Origin: Adenanthera pavonina
Lineage: Eukaryota; Streptophyta; Magnoliopsida; Fabales; Fabaceae
Length of the DNA: 64,000 nucleotides
Direction of reading: 5' to 3'
Assembly: GCA_026686845.1 (NCBI GenBank)
Contig: JAIVEN010000019.1
Location: 29,454,501-29,518,500 of the forward strand
Part shown: positions 50,273 through 63,500 of the stretch, in pieces
Layout of the letters: the number at the start of each line of letters is the position of its first letter
Numbering within the stretch: position 1 is the first letter of the stretch
Translations under genes and position numbers: made by a program
Notes under the pieces: generated by a model
Told to the model about the DNA's origin: nothing
The model's input: the letters and a program-made list of their open reading frames with translations, nothing else
The model's database searches: none

Positions 50273-51248
50273 AGGAGTAAGAAATCGACTTCTGGACATT
50301 TTCCTAGAAGTCCACTTCTATGGAGGTGAAATTTTAACATACCAAAGATGCTAAAATCTTGATTCCATGACTTACATTTCCTGATTGGCGCAACCATGTA
50401 TTAACATTGGTGAAATCCATCTGGATTTCTATAAAAAATTTGAAATTGAAATGGGGTTACAATACATTACTGATGGGACATTCGAATTGAATTGTCAGTG
50501 GGATAATCTAATTAAAATGTGCATAATTGGCTATTTAATGTTGTACTTAGTAGCTTCTTGCCAAAATACTAATCAGTTTGGCCTAAATTGATCGGGAAGC
50601 TATGTAGGCATTGATGAAAAATAAAAGTTTTATGCCTGTTCCAACCTCAACCTACATATGATACGTGAGAAATGGGAAATCTAATGTTAACCAGACCATA
50701 CTATAATATTAGAATGCCACGTATACTAGGTATTCTGTTAATGTAAGACAACATGTATACTATGTTAACCAAACTATACTATGGTAACACAACAAGATAC
50801 ACAAGAATTTCAAGAACAGGCGAAAAGAGTACAGATGTCGGGATTGGAATGTGGAAAGTATATTATAAAAACTCGTGAGGTTGGAACACTTAATAAATGA
50901 TTCTTTTTTAAGTACAAGATAACAACTTAAAATAAAAGGAAACATTACAAGACACTGAAAACCTGCGACATTACAAAAGTTCCAAAGTGCAAAGTTTGCC
51001 AAACTACTTCTTCAGGCACGTTTGAAACCATGTTGTAAACGGAGTTTTGCAATTTCCGAGGTAAAAGCTACTCTTACCTAATTACCTTGCTTTGGTTATG
51101 ACCAAATCCAATCCAAACAGGCCCTCGGACCTCTTTTTTTTTTTGTTTTGGTGAAATGAAAGGGACCTCGGTCCAAAACTTCTGTGTTTCCTTTTTTGGT
51201 GTAAGGTCCAAAAGTTATCTTTGTATAAGAAGTCAGAAAGCGTTTCAT

Positions 51249-51503
51249 TGGGCCAACACTGGAAGCCGAGCTGAGAGGAAAACCTGAACTTCACTGGGCC
51301 AATATGGTAAGCCCAAGCTTAAAGGGATATCCACACCCAAATCCCTAAGATTTTTAAAAACTACCATAAAATCCCAAGGTTCTTGAGTGCTTAAAAAAAA
51401 GAATCAGGAGATGTCAGAAATCCCCCTGCCTGCGCGCCCTTTCCTCCCTCTGGTGAGGCTCCAGCGGCAGTTTCCCGCGACAGCCAGTTTTCCGGCAAGT
51501 TAA
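51249..51503 (+). other. Orphan promoter-like sequence with a 30-codon ORF
   Basis: Two site II motifs TGGGCC (51249-51254 and 51295-51300) are followed by an ATG at 51411. The open frame starts MSEIPLPARPFLPLVRLQ and stops at 51503. The peptide is Arg/Ser-containing and free of acidic residues after residue 3, like the start of an organelle-targeting presequence, and the DNA is GC-rich against AT-rich flanks. A possible donor (CTG|GTGAGG near 51452) lies inside it. No following exon is visible, so this looks like the 5' remnant of a lost or moved gene, or of a non-coding transcript. Confidence 0.3.
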
Positions 51504-53059
51504 AGCAATCCTTTCAAAGCTGGTTCAAATATTTAACTAATAGAGACACTAATTTATTATTTAGTTTGGTCATAATTGAATTTTAATTAAATTAGTGATA
51601 ATTAAATAAATTTATTAAAAAATATCTTGAAATGTCCACTGTCTGCAGTGTAGTTCATCATTTGCCACATGAGCTTCACCTTCATGCTATTTCATCATAT
51701 GGACAGGCAGCGAGTAGATTATAAACGTTTGAGTATTATGAGAAAACTCCATAATGAAAGAAATATAGAGATTCATACAAAAATTCAGGTGTACTAGTTT
51801 AAAAATCGATATAAAATATAATAATTAAATTATTAATTTTTATTTTTATACTAATTTGAAAATCCTAGAATATCATATTTCTCAAATGCGTGTATAATAG
51901 TATCAATTTCTTTCTATTAATTTGGAAGAATAAAGAAATCAGAACGGATCACTTGTATGACAGTATGGACAAGCTATAGATCTTTTTTGCTTTTTTGCCA
52001 AGACAAACTATAGATCATTATTATCTAATAAAAATGTGATTGAGAAATTTCATATTTATCATATTTAACTGAAATCCATCACAAAAATCAAGTAGTTTTT
52101 ACAAAATAAATGTTAAGCGTAGTTTTTTAAATTGTCCTCTGTATGGTGCATGCGAGTTCTCAATAAACGACACATGATTGGTCAACCAATTGTTTATCAA
52201 ATATCAACAACTTAAGAAAACAAACAAAAAAGCATTACTTAGCAAAATTCGCAATAAAAAGAGATATCGTCCACGCCTTTGCTACAACGACGTAGATATT
52301 TTCTTTCATCAGCTTGTAATTTTCTTTTCGTTTCAAATTCATTCGTTTTCATTTCCTTACCCCCCCCCCTCTTCTCTCTCTCTCTCTCTCTCTCTGTTCA
52401 ACTTTGCTCCTTTGGCCTTTACTAATAAAACTTAATAAATATGTGATAATTTTGTTTTGAAACTTAATTACATGATCTTAAAATGTAATGATAATACATT
52501 TATCTATAAAATATTTTATTTTAATAGAATTTTTATGCATTTACTATTAATTTTTTAACTATAAATTTTATTTTATTAAAATTAAAATTTATTAAACTTA
52601 TAGCTTTTTAATACTAGTAAACTTTTTTATTGCAAAAAATTCTCTATATGCTTTTAACAAAATTTATTAATTATTAAATGGTGAGCATGTGTAGTGTATA
52701 GTTCATGATGAAGTGTTTGTTTGGATTATTTTTTTATAAAAAAATTATTTAAATAACTACAATTTATAAAAATGAAGTGAGGTTGAAAGTAAAAAAAAAT
52801 TTATTATAAATTTATTTAAATAAAAAAAGTAATAACTAAAAGCCATTTGATATGCCAAAAGTAAGCCAGGCGGTCGAAGCAACCATTGCTGAAAACGTGT
52901 CCCATTTTCAGACGGTACTTAGAAATGAACGTCGTGGGGCCAACGTATCGACGTCTCCAAAAGCTCAGCGATATCAATGTGGACTATCAACGGTGACGAT
53001 CTCGTATAACGAATGACACGGTGGGGGAGGGTGCATGAGGGTCGATGCGGATGCGGTAG

Positions 53060-54209
53060 TGTGGTAAATTATATTATAGAGGGTAATGCTTGGAAAGGAA
53101 AGAGATAGAGAGGTGTTGAAGGCCGGGTTAGCGCCCAATCCATACATTCATCTCGCATTCCTTTCTCTACGGCCGACCATTTAAACGAAGTCACCTACCA
53201 CCTCAGGTCTCTTTCTCTCATTCGTATCTTCTTCTTTTCTCTTACGATTTATTTTTCTTTTTGGTTGAATTGATTGATCGGATAATTTGGGAACGGCTTC
53301 TGGTGAGTTTGTTTTGAACGTCATGTTGCTTTACAATTTAGCTTGAATTAGGTTTCTGAGCTTGCTTCTGGTTGTTTGGTTCGTCTGTCTTCTTGCTTGA
53401 ATTTGACTGTTTTCCTCTAACCCGTGATTTATACTGATTTGGTGCACCTGCACCTTGTGTTTGTTGAAATTTTTGTTTTTTTTGGGCAGTTTGTAGGATT
53501 ATGGTTACTGATTAATTGAATCCTCTCTAAAGAGTTTGCATTCTGGACATCCTATTCTGTATTAGTGAATTTTTCTTCCGGCTTAAATCAGTATATCGTC
53601 ACGCACTTGACAAAGCTGAAATATGTTGTTATTTTCTTCTTTCCTTCACTGGTTGTGTTAAATTGTTAGTCCTCCGTTCCTTAGGTGCCGGACTTAAAGA
53701 CTTTTGTGTAATAGAGGTTCTGAAATCAGATTCGTATTGAAGTGGATTTTTCTTTTTTTTGGTGGTTTTCCGCTTCTTGGTTTGTAGCTTTTACTTGAGA
53801 GAAAGGTATGTTTTAGGGAATGATTTTGAAGATTAATAAGTCGAACACAACTCCCCCTTTCCTCCCCCACCAGCATACTCGTCCAATATATCTTCACTCG
53901 TGTTACAATAATCTTAAAGATATGTTTTGGGGAGAATATGAACTGACTTTTGAATCCTTCATCAGGCACACTTTTTTAATATGGGCATGATATAACGTTT
54001 GTTAAACTATGTGGGTAAGATGATGTCCAGGAACTTTCATTTTAAACTTCATTTCTGTAACTTAGCTTTCTTATGAACACAAATATAGTTATAGTCAGTT
54101 GTTTGTTAAACTATGTGGGTAAGATGATGTCCAGTAACTTTAATTTTTATCTGTTTCCGAGTGCATTTTGATACTTCAGCTTTCAAGTGTTTTAATTGTC
54201 AGCTAACTC
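53060..54209 (+). promoter_or_regulatory. ClpC promoter, leader and probable 5'-UTR intron
   Basis: A TATA-like stretch (TATATTATAGA) lies near 53070, suggesting transcription from about 53100. A strong donor TG|GTGAGTTTG at 53303 and an acceptor TTGTCAG at 54202, eight bases before the ATG, define a probable 900-bp leader intron. Long 5'-UTR introns are frequent in highly expressed plant genes. Inside the intron a 46-bp segment is duplicated (53997-54042 and 54101-54146). Confidence 0.55.
53997..54146 (+). repeat. Direct duplication in the ClpC leader intron
   Basis: GTTTGTTAAACTATGTGGGT and about 26 following bases occur at 53997 and again at 54101 (offset 104 bp) with two or three substitutions. 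Confidence 0.85.
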
Positions 54210-57200
54210 ATGGCATCAACAACTGCAGCCAACTATTCAGGAATCATGGGTAGGGTCTTGGCTCAGTCAATTAATTTCCCCGGTCTGGTGGCTGGGCAAA
54301 GGCAGGGTCAACATAAGGGATCTGGAAAATCAAGAAGATCAATTAAAATGATGAGCACTGCAGCGGTGCCTGGACTAAGAATTAATAGTTTCTCTGGACT
54401 ACGTACTGTTAATCCCTTGGATACCATGTTGAGACCTGGACATGATTTTCATTCTAAGGTGTCAATTGCAACTTCTTCACGGCGAGCAAGGGCCAAAAGA
54501 TGTGTACCTAAAGCCATGTTTGAGCGTTTCACAGAGAAAGCTATTAAAGTAATTATGCTGGCACAAGAGGAAGCAAGACGGCTTGGTCACAATTTTGTTG
54601 GAACTGAGCAGATTCTACTGGGTCTCATCGGTGAAGGCACTGGTATTGCTGCTAAGGTTCTGAAGTCTATGGGAATCAACCTTAAAGATGCGCGTGTGGA
54701 AGTGGAGAAGATAATTGGAAGGGGTAGTGGATTTGTAGCGGTTGAGATTCCATTTACTCCTCGGGCAAAGCGTGTTTTGGAACTCTCACTCGAGGAAGCC
54801 CGCCAACTTGGTAAAAATTTTGTTTACATTGTTATATGTTTCGTATTTTCATGCTATGTGAAAAATGTCATTTTGTATCTTTAACTGCGGATTTTTGTCC
54901 TTTTGCTCATCTATCTAACTGTTGCTCTTTTTGTAGTTTTTCTCATTTAATTGTGGTGGTAGAAGTAATTTATTTATATTTAGTCTTGCACATTGATTAA
55001 ATTTACCTTTGAACCAGACTTAAATTCAGTTTCTTATATTCTTGCTATCAATTTTCCCAATTAAAATATGACAAGTGTATGGTTTTATTAGTGAACTATA
55101 TAGTTGTCTGTAAAGGATATGCATATTATTGGCGAGTCATGCACTTGTCATGTTGTGATTGGAAAATCTAATGGCAATGATATAAAGAACTATATATAAG
55201 GTTCTTATTATCTATGTCTCCTGCATTTGTTTCCAAATATGTCTGATTGATTGTTGTTTTGATTTACCTTTCAACTAGTCTTGCATTAAGTTCGTTTGAA
55301 TTTGAGTTAGGAGGCTATCTGTGAGTTGCTGTTGACATGGATGACCATTATATTGATAGAAATTATATTCTGAGTAGTCATATTTTGTCTTAGCCTGCTG
55401 GAACATCTAGTCCTTCCTGAAAATTTCAGGTCACAATTATATTGGATCTGAGCACTTGCTTCTGGGTCTCCTTCGTGAGGGTGAAGGTGTAGCAGCACGT
55501 GTTCTTGAGAACCTGGGTGCTGATCCTACTAACATTCGCACACAGGTCATTACCCAGTCTTCATTTATTCTTCTGCTTACCAGCTGTTTATATTTTACAT
55601 GAATTCTCAAGTTATTTGAAATTTTGTGCCAATCATCTAAATTTCCTCTGGATGGGCACAGGTTATTCGCATGGTTGGTGAAAGTGCAGACAGTGTAACT
55701 GCAACTGTTGGCTCTGGAAGCAGTAGCAATAAGATGCCAACTTTGGAGGAGTATGGTACCAATTTGACCAAGTTAGCAGAGGAGGTATTTGATAGTTCCT
55801 AGTTTCCTTCATGATGGATGCTATATGATATGTAAAATCATAAATAATTTCCCTTGGCCATGTTTAGGGAAAATTGGACCCTGTTGTGGGAAGGCAGCCG
55901 CAAATCGAACGTGTCACTCAAATTTTAGGTCGTCGTACTAAAAACAATCCCTGTCTTATTGGAGAACCTGGTGTGGGGAAGACAGCTATTGCTGAAGGTC
56001 TTGCTCAGAGGATTGCTAATGGTGACGTACCTGAAACCATAGAAGGAAAGAAGGTTAGTAGGAGTCAGTTTGTCTCTGTCAACACGATTTTTAACTTTTG
56101 TGTTAGTTCATCTTAGAGCACTTGCTGTTCTCTTTATCAGTAAGATCTGACATATTTAACTTGCTGGGTTTCTGTAAAGTAATTTTGAATTTGATTTCAC
56201 ATTTTCATTCATCTGATAATTGTGTTGCAGTTTAAGATGAATGTTACTACGCATTCTCAGTGTTTTTACAGTTTAACGTAGTTTTTGAGGAGGCCTGAAT
56301 CATGTGAATGCTTTTTGTCCTCAAATTTTATTTGGAATTCAGTTGTCTGGTTCAGACATACTACCGTTAGGCAATTTCATGTCTCTAAATCCTTTTGTTA
56401 TCATTGTATCAAACTTACGGGCTATGATTGTGAAACATGAATTGCTGAGAAGAACAATACTCGCTGCAGTTGTCTTTTCATTTATTATGTAGATTTCTTC
56501 TAGGTAGTTTAGCTTTTGGTATCTTTCCCATTTTTTCTAATAGATTACATTGTTCTGCATTATTTAGGTTATAACCCTTGATATGGGTCTACTTGTAGCT
56601 GGCACAAAATATCGTGGGGAGTTTGAGGAGAGATTAAAGAAATTGATGGAGGAAATCAAACAAAGTGATGAGATAATACTTTTTATTGATGAAGTACACA
56701 CTCTAATTGGAGCAGGAGCAGCTGAAGGAGCAATTGATGCTGCAAATATATTGAAACCAGCTCTTGCAAGGGGTGAACTGCAGGTAAATTACCCCTTGAC
56801 TTGGGTAAAGTGGATGTTATGCTCTGTGCTTTACCTTCAAATTAATTGTATGCTTTGTGCTTTACTTGTTGTATTATAGGCCTCTCTTTTCTGGTGTCTC
56901 TCTGTGAAGCTTCTTTATGAGTTACTGGTCAGGTGTTTATATTGTACTGCAACTCCACAATTTAGATAAGGAATCTTCTCTTTTCATTGGTTGTGCTATG
57001 TTTGGGGTTAGTTAAGCCAATGTGAGATATATAATAGGATCAGTATAGGTCAGACATCAGGTATAAATTCAGATGTGCTTCCAATAATTGTTACTGATAT
57101 GTGGTCAAATTTGGATAATTTGGTGTGGCAATCAATTACTGTTATAATTTTAGACAATTTGAATCTCAGGCCGCAGAATGATGATACACCAACTATGAAA

Positions 57201-59587
57201 GAGTTCTAGTTATGCTCTTTTTCCCTTCTAATTGAACAGATGTAGTCAAATACTGTTACTGTTTTCTATAATGGAGGTGTACTAAAAAAATTGTCTGCTT
57301 CATTATTTCTGCAGTGTATAGGAGCCACAACACTTGATGAATATAGAAAACACATTGAAAAAGATCCAGCCTTGGAGAGGCGATTCCAGCCAGTTAAAGT
57401 TCCTGAACCAACTGTTGATGAAACCATACAAATTTTGAAAGGACTTAGAGAACGTTATGAGATTCACCATAAGCTCCGTTATACTGATGAAGCCCTTGTA
57501 GCAGCTGCACAGCTGTCATACCAGTATATCAGGTATTTCATTGTCCATTTTTATACAGCTGATCTGTTCATTTGCCTTTTCATTATTGCTGGAATGATCC
57601 ATGGACAAGATTCTTTTATCAATGTTGCATGTTTTAAGTTTTTCCTTGAATTAATTGGATGTCTATTTGCCTTTTGGAATGCAGCAGTAACCTCTGATTT
57701 ATTTCAAATAATTAATTTGGATTTCTAGAGAAGTTGTTTGGTATTACAAGATGAATAAATGGTCCTTTTTATATTCATTTTGCTTTATATCTTAGCCTAG
57801 TATTTCTGGTTAAAACTATGCTGTTGCCTGCAGTGATCGGTTTCTGCCTGACAAAGCCATAGATTTGATTGATGAAGCTGGTTCCCGGGTCCGGCTTCAA
57901 CATGCACAGGTATAATGTGTATCTTCCCCTAGCTAGAAGTTATTTTCTCTTTATGCTAACTGAACTGGATATATGTACTTTCAGTTACCAGAAGAAGCAA
58001 GAGAGCTGGACAAGGAGGTCAGACAGATTGTAAAGGAGAAAGAAGAAGCTGTTCGCAACCAAGACTTTGAAAAAGTAATTTTTTTTAATTGTATAGTTAT
58101 TTCACCAAAAAATTTTTTTCAGAAGACAGTCCACTGCCTTGATTTGATGAGATAATATATTGTTAATCTAATATAAGGAAGAGACTTAGTTTCACTAAAA
58201 GAGAGGATGGAGGGTTGTTTTATAGTTTCCAAGATAGTTCTCTTTTTGGTTTGATAAGAATTTTTTTTGGCATTTTAGTTTGATAAGAATTTAGAGAACA
58301 GTGTTTTGGTTTGTTTCTTGTCTTGACATACTTAATTTTTATACAATCAAATTCTTCATGCTTTTTAACCAAACTCAGTGGGCTGTTGATACATGAATTT
58401 CTGTCCAGGCTGGAGAGCTACGAGATAGGGAAATGGATCTTAAGGCCCAGATATCAGCACTTGTAGAGAAAGGCAAGGAGATGAGCAAGGCAGAGAGTGA
58501 GGCAGGAGATGAAGGTCCAGTTGTGACTGAAGTTGACATCCAACACATTGTATCCGCCTGGACTGGTATTCCTGTTGAGAAAGTCTCAACAGATGAATCT
58601 GATCGCCTTCTCAAGATGGAAGAGACCCTACATAAGCGAGTTATTGGTCAGGATGAAGCAGTAAAAGCCATTAGTCGGGCTATTCGCCGAGCCCGGGTTG
58701 GATTGAAGAATCCTAATCGTCCCATTGCCAGCTTCATCTTTTCTGGTCCAACTGGTGTGGGGAAGTCTGAGTTAGCAAAAGCATTGGCTGCATACTACTT
58801 TGGCTCTGAAGAAGCCATGATTCGACTTGATATGAGTGAATTTATGGAACGACACACTGTCTCCAAGCTTATTGGTTCACCTCCTGGGTATGTTGGTTAT
58901 ACTGAAGGTGGTCAGCTGACTGAGGCAGTTCGTCGTCGGCCATACACTGTTGTACTCTTTGATGAGATTGAGAAAGCTCACCCAGATGTATTCAATATGA
59001 TGCTTCAAATTCTGGAAGATGGAAGATTAACAGACAGCAAGGGCAGAACTGTGGACTTCAAGAACACACTTCTTATAATGACATCAAATGTTGGAAGCAG
59101 TGTAATTGAGAAAGGAGGCCGCAGAATAGGATTTGACCTAGATTATGATGAGAAGGATAGTAGTTATAATCGTATCAAGAGCTTGGTGACTGAGGAGCTA
59201 AAACAGTACTTTAGGCCAGAGTTTTTGAATAGGTTGGATGAAATGATTGTTTTCAGGCAACTCACTAAGCTGGAAGTGAAGGAGATAGCTGACATAATGC
59301 TGAAGGAGGTCTTTGAGAGACTGAAATCCAAAGATATTGAGCTTCAAGTGACAGAAAGATTTAGGGACAGAGTGGTTGAAGAAGGTTACAATCCTAGTTA
59401 TGGAGCCAGGCCATTAAGGAGAGCTATAATGCGGCTTTTGGAGGACAGCATGGCTGAGAAGATGCTTGCTAGAGAAATTAAAGAAGGTGACTCTGTTATA
59501 GTGGATGTCGATTCTGATGGTAATGTGATTGTCCTCAACGGTAGCAGCGGGGCCCCAGAATCTTTGCCTGAGGCCCTTCCCGTATAA
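54210..59587 (+). CDS. CLPC: Chloroplast chaperone ClpC (Hsp93), AAA+ unfoldase
   Basis: A stromal Hsp100 ATPase that feeds proteins to the ClpP protease and helps drive preprotein import at the TIC complex. Nine exons: 54210-54810, 55430-55545, 55662-55784, 55868-56053, 56568-56783, 57315-57532, 57834-57909, 57985-58074, 58409-59587. Spliced length is 934 aa (Arabidopsis ClpC1 is similar). A Ser/Arg-rich transit peptide covers about the first 90 residues. Two Clp_N repeats follow (about 103-245). AAA1 has Walker A GEPGVGKT (312-319) and Walker B ILFIDE (D383/E384). The middle domain has a UVR-like motif across the exon 8/9 junction. AAA2 has Walker A GPTGVGKS (655-662) and Walker B VVLFDE (D727/E728). 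All catalytic motifs are intact. The upstream region probably includes a leader intron. ClpC1 and ClpC2 paralogues are too alike to assign by eye. Confidence 0.97.
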
Positions 59588-60518
59588 TATGGGTTTTTCA
59601 TTGTTGCCTTTGCCAAGATGTTGTCTGTACTTATAACCTTAGTTTTATTTTTCAACGAACCAAAAGCTATTTATTTTCTACTGGCTGTGCTAGGCGGGTC
59701 TGATCATGGCCAGGCAAGGAAAGCAGAGAAAAAAAGGCAGAACTTGCATGCCATTGTTAGAGCTCGTAGTTTTGTTTGGTTAGTCCTCTAGTTTATTTAG
59801 TTATTCTTGTTTTAAGAGTTAGTATCATAGTCAAATTTTATCATTTTCAGTTATAAATAAATAAGGGCACAAGTATTGAAGCTTTCTCCGTTCAGCCCGA
59901 GTTGTGTATCATATCATCATGTGACTAGTTTACATGATGTTGGAGTTAGTCACCATGACTATAATCTGCACTAGAAAAGCAATCACTCGGTCACGAGCTC
60001 CAATGGCGTACAATCTTTCCAGCAATGCGAAGATCTGACCTCAAGCATGCTTAATAACAATAAATGTAAATGCATGATGAACATACTGATCTTGCGCGTC
60101 TGGTCACATAAAGGTGCCAAAAATGCTAATCGTCACTTTAACTACGTAAATTAAGGTTACTACAAGGTGCATTCGACAGCTCCTTGAGGAGAGAATAGAA
60201 GGAAAGTGTCTTCAGAAGCCTTCAGTATGACTCGACTCAGTCTTGATGCTACATTCTAATCCTACGTGACCCCAGATTAAAATAACATTTTACACTATCA
60301 ATGCACTACAGATACGGGAAGATGTTGATCTCACTTTGAGGAATCTTTTTTTTTCCCCTGCATCTAACAAAATAAGTCTTAGAAGGACAGCAAATTAGAA
60401 GGCCAGAAATTGGGGGTGTCATTATTGTTGATTGGCAACTCAGTGAATCGTAAAAAGCATCTGGGATGAACTCCAGATATAAGTATTTGGCAGGGTAGAA
60501 AGATAAAATTTACAGTTT
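59588..60518. other. Convergent intergenic region between ClpC and PHS1
   Basis: The ClpC 3' UTR probably ends shortly after AATAAA at 59856-59861. The PHS1 3' UTR comes in from the other strand below 60519. The remaining few hundred bases show no gene, repeat or RNA I can support. Confidence 0.6.
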
Positions 60519-63500
60519 CTATTCATCCATAATTGAATGAGACTGCCTTTGTGTAGGGCTGGCGCTCCCACCATGACTAATCTTCAAAGCTGCTAAAGCT
60601 TTTTCAATCTCCATTTTCATGCCACTATCTACACTCCCTGATGATAGCCTTCTATGCGATTTCTGCAGATGTAGCTTAAGAGAGCTGCTGCTTAGTCCCA
60701 CGTTCTTCCCACAGATGGGGCAAATTTTCATCATCGGTTTCCTTTGCTGCCACACCATGGACACTTTTCCATGCAGCTTCTGATCCAGTTCCACTAACAT
60801 CTTTGCAAAACCATCATTTGGCTGTTCTCGACGGTGAACTCGTTTCACAGCAGTCCATGCTTCAAGTAAGGTGAATTTCCTGCATCCCAAAAGCTTCTCA
60901 GTTTCAAAACTGTACCAGAAGTCTCCACCTGTAATACTCTTTTAATTACTGATTATTGAGGACTACAAATCAAATAATTCTAGATTCCTCTCAATTCAAT
61001 GAAATTAATCCACCTGCCAGAAAAAAATTCTACCTGGTAATATATTTGGTACTTTAGCAAGCTTAATTCAGCTGCTTTTAACTACAAATGTACCTATTTG
61101 ATTAGTTTTGATGGATTTGGTAATAAGGCCCCTCATGACCAACAGCTCTAAATCACTTGAAGCAGAAGAAATAAAAGAGCTAGGCTAGAATGAAATAGTG
61201 GGAAAGTCAAAACATTAGTGAGAGAAGTGGGAGAGTGAGGTGGTTATCCATTAACCACGATTGCAGGTAGCATGTAGTCATTTTCGGATAATGCTTAGGA
61301 GTTTATTTGATCAGTTATGCATTTTACTTTACATATAGATGTAGGGCAGTCGAAGTCAGCACATTTGAATTCCTTTTGTCTATGTATTGGAGATTCTCCT
61401 TTGGTTTATTGGAGTATTGATGTTTTCAGATTCTGGCACTAATTTCCTCCGATAAGATCTTTATTCGACTCATCTTTAAAAGTCAGTACCCATCAATTGG
61501 CTCCATAGCAATGCTGGTATCAGTTTATACTAGACCTAAGATTGTAGAATCTATATTCTGACTTACTTCCTGAGCATTAAGTAAGCAAGGACCAATGTAA
61601 CACTTCTGCTTCTCCCTTCAAAGCAATGGACTAAAATTTTCTGACCCGTTTCTTCAACATAACTTATTAGATCACAGGCTTCTTCAAATATGCTACTAAT
61701 GTTAGAATCTTCGTCATCAATTACCTGTTCAAATGGGAGTGCAAATAGAAATCATATGAATACATATTCCTGGACAAAATAAATGTCTGTTGGGTTTCTC
61801 ATTAAACAGAAAAGGATTTTACAAGCATGAAGAACAAGAGCACAGAAAACCAAACTGAGAAGTACGTCTATACATGATTAAGCCAAAAAAAAAAAGAAGA
61901 AAAGTCGAAGTAGGCCTTAACTAGTAGATAAAGTTATGTCAGCATATTGCTGGGTCAAAGTCTCAGAGTCAGAGTACTTTATCAGCCAAGGGGATCAAAA
62001 TTTAGAAAGATTGTGATTGCTGAGAGAAATAAAAGAAGACAGAAGAGGAGGCAAATATTGCATTTGAATTTGTCCCTACAATATGAATCAGTGTTTATTA
62101 ATATTGAAAAACTTCAACTGGATTTACCCTGGTCATTTCTCAAATATGCCGTTAAACTCATTGATAGCGGTTGTAGAGTTAGCATACCAAATCATCATTG
62201 GAAACTACAAGTAATTACAGTGAAGGTGAGAGGTGAACAGAAGTCTAGGCTCTTCTAATGCAGAATGAGTGTAATTCACCCCACAAGGAAAACAAGTGTG
62301 ACCAAAGACAATCTATGTCCTTAAAAAAGCTAAGCCTCTACAAATAAGACAGATAGAATAATTGGAAAAGAAAAAAGAAAACGAAATGACTTACAAAGAA
62401 ATTTTTATATGCAAATAGATCAGGAAATTGGGAATCTGATTGTCCTATTTCATTTGCGCACAAACACATAATATTTGTGATTCCCAGTTGTTGAAGCGTG
62501 TATAAAGATTTTGCAGCCAGTGCTCCACCAATGAACAGATTATTTGTAACACGGGATGGCTTCTCTGAATTTGCAGCCTCAGATATCAATTCAATTCTCT
62601 CAAGAATATGCTCAAGTCTGACCTGAATGTTACACGGGTAAATCCTTGGTGTGAATGGAAGGAATCCCAAAATATTTCAGTTAGGCAGGATTAAAGTCAA
62701 AGATAGAAACCTTCAGTTCGTAAGCATCAATGACACAGTAATTATCACTACCCTCAAAAAATCCTGTATTGAAATTGTTTTCCTGGCACAGCTTGACAGC
62801 ATCATTTTTAAGCATTTCATTCCACTGTTCCAATTCTTTGTTGGACTCTGCATCAACCTGGAAATTATGACGAGTGTAAAATATAAGGTAAAAAATATGT
62901 TCCATATGGCAAAGGCAAAGCTGGTTTGCAATGTTTCCATTTTATTACAGGCCAATTACCCTGAGACAAAGGATTGTGTAAAACGGGCAACAGCAAAAGG
63001 AATTGCTAGCAAATATCTAGCTGAAAGCCCACATTTTCCAGTGTTTTATTATTGATGACCTTCCGGTATAACACAAGATGAATACAACATTTAAAAAATG
63101 AGAAAGCAGACATGAACTGAATGGAGTAATCCACATGTTTCGAAAACAAAAACTACTCTGTCTGAGTCACCAAAATCCACACTCTTTCTTAAGGAAGCAA
63201 CAAGCGCATCTCCTGGTCAGAATCATATGCATTGCCCACTGGAGTCAATTTTGTGTAAATATAATTGCAAGAAAAAAAAAAGTAGTCTCATAATTTATAA
63301 TGAAAGAAATATGCCACCTTATTTATGATCTACTGAAAAATACCATCAAACCAAATATTTAGACGATTCTACCAACAACACCACGACCATGGGGCTATTA
63401 TACAAGGTTAATACCTACCAAACCAACCTTTGCAAACTTGTGGAAATCACGGAGCTTTGCTGTCAATCGGAGACATCGAAGTGACTCCCCGCTTCCTTTA

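Larger units (their letters stand above)
47982..54209. other. Intergenic region between ARF2 and ClpC, with ClpC leader
   Basis: Starts with the ARF2 3' UTR (to roughly 48450). Then come a probable non-autonomous DNA transposon (49066-50272), ordinary AT-rich sequence, an orphan promoter with a short ORF (51249-51503), a (CT)n run at about 52373-52395, and from about 52900 the ClpC promoter and leader. The remaining stretches show nothing I can support. Confidence 0.6.
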
